6,088 nt of DNA. Origin: Planctomycetaceae bacterium. GTDB taxonomy: Bacteria; Planctomycetota; Planctomycetia; Pirellulales; UBA1268. The notes under the pieces were generated by a model, which did no database searches, was not told the origin of the DNA, and saw only the letters and a list, made by a program, of their open reading frames with translations. Below, piece after piece: positions 5,961-6,088 of the stretch. A program made the position numbers and the translations under genes. Every line of letters begins with the position of its first letter. The stretch's first letter is position 1. The stretch lies in the NCBI GenBank assembly GCA_003488325.1, contig DNLZ01000070.1, positions 1 to 6,088 on the forward strand, in the 5' to 3' direction.

Positions 5961-6088
5961 GAGGCCGCCCTTCCCTCGGCGGGCACCCAGGCCGGACCGA
6001 GGCAGAGCGGCTCGTAGCCGCCGTGCACGCCGTCCTCGAGGTAGTGGGGCGTCCAGCCGCTGGTGTCCTGGAAGAGGCGGATCGCCCG
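5957..6088 (-). CDS. mtnD: Probable acireductone dioxygenase, C-terminal end only
   Basis: Only the last 43 residues and the stop (TGA, 5957-5959) are in the window; the gene continues past the right edge. The fragment contains RAIRLFQDTSGWTPHY (1-16), which resembles the AIRLF...GW segment near the C-terminus of bacterial acireductone dioxygenases (cupin metalloenzymes), followed by HGGYEPLCLGPAW. None of the metal-binding His/Glu residues are in the fragment, so activity cannot be judged. MtnD uses the product of MtnC (acireductone plus O2 gives the methionine precursor 2-keto-4-methylthiobutyrate and formate with the Fe form), and the 4-base overlap with mtnC strongly supports the assignment. 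A fusion with another mtn domain upstream cannot be excluded. Confidence 0.75.
   Translation of the reverse strand, partial: RAIRLFQDTSGWTPHYLEDGVHGGYEPLCLGPAWVPAEGRAAS
5968..5977 (-). promoter_or_regulatory. Ribosome binding site deciding the GTG start of mtnC
   Basis: Minus-strand GAGGGAAGGG ends 7 bases before GTG 5960. It is a purine-rich Shine-Dalgarno-like stretch inside the mtnD coding end. The GTG also places the DVEGT motif at residue 12, as is usual for MtnC, so no longer start is needed. Confidence 0.6.

Overview
The window is GC-rich DNA (about 70% G+C by eye) from a bacterium. All genes I can support lie on the minus strand. Standalone FIST_N/FIST_C protein, methionine salvage genes, a GlgE/maltokinase pair and a short proline-rich lipoprotein would fit a Planctomycetota genome, but no phylogenetic marker is present, so other GC-rich phyla (Myxococcota, Gemmatimonadota, Actinomycetota) are not excluded.

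In the direction of transcription (right to left) there are two blocks. Block 1 (6088 to 4006) is the 3' end of a probable acireductone dioxygenase gene (mtnD), then the enolase-phosphatase gene mtnC, then a FIST-domain protein gene. The three are joined by 4-base start/stop overlaps (GTGA, then ATGA), so they are very probably one translationally coupled operon. MtnC and MtnD act consecutively in methionine salvage, the recycling of methylthioadenosine to methionine. The FIST protein is a putative small-ligand sensor whose job here is unknown.

A 144-base non-coding gap (3862-4005) follows. It holds a weak hairpin and a candidate promoter. Block 2 (3861 to 7) then encodes a 115-residue putative lipoprotein, the maltosyltransferase GlgE and a maltokinase (Mak/Pep2 type). 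GlgE and Mak are consecutive enzymes of the GlgE pathway: Mak makes maltose 1-phosphate and GlgE adds its maltosyl unit to alpha-1,4-glucan. The other usual partners, trehalose synthase (TreS) and branching enzyme (GlgB), are not in the window and may lie beyond its left edge. A 7-bp hairpin sits directly after the glgE stop codon, ahead of the mak ribosome binding site.

No RNA genes, mobile elements, CRISPR arrays or clear repeats were seen. There is no gene-free stretch over 300 bases. I found no convincing new multi-gene system. The most interesting points are the FIST gene coupled to mtnC, the cysteine/methionine/histidine-bearing lipoprotein tail, the glgE-mak intergenic hairpin and the unresolved glgE start.
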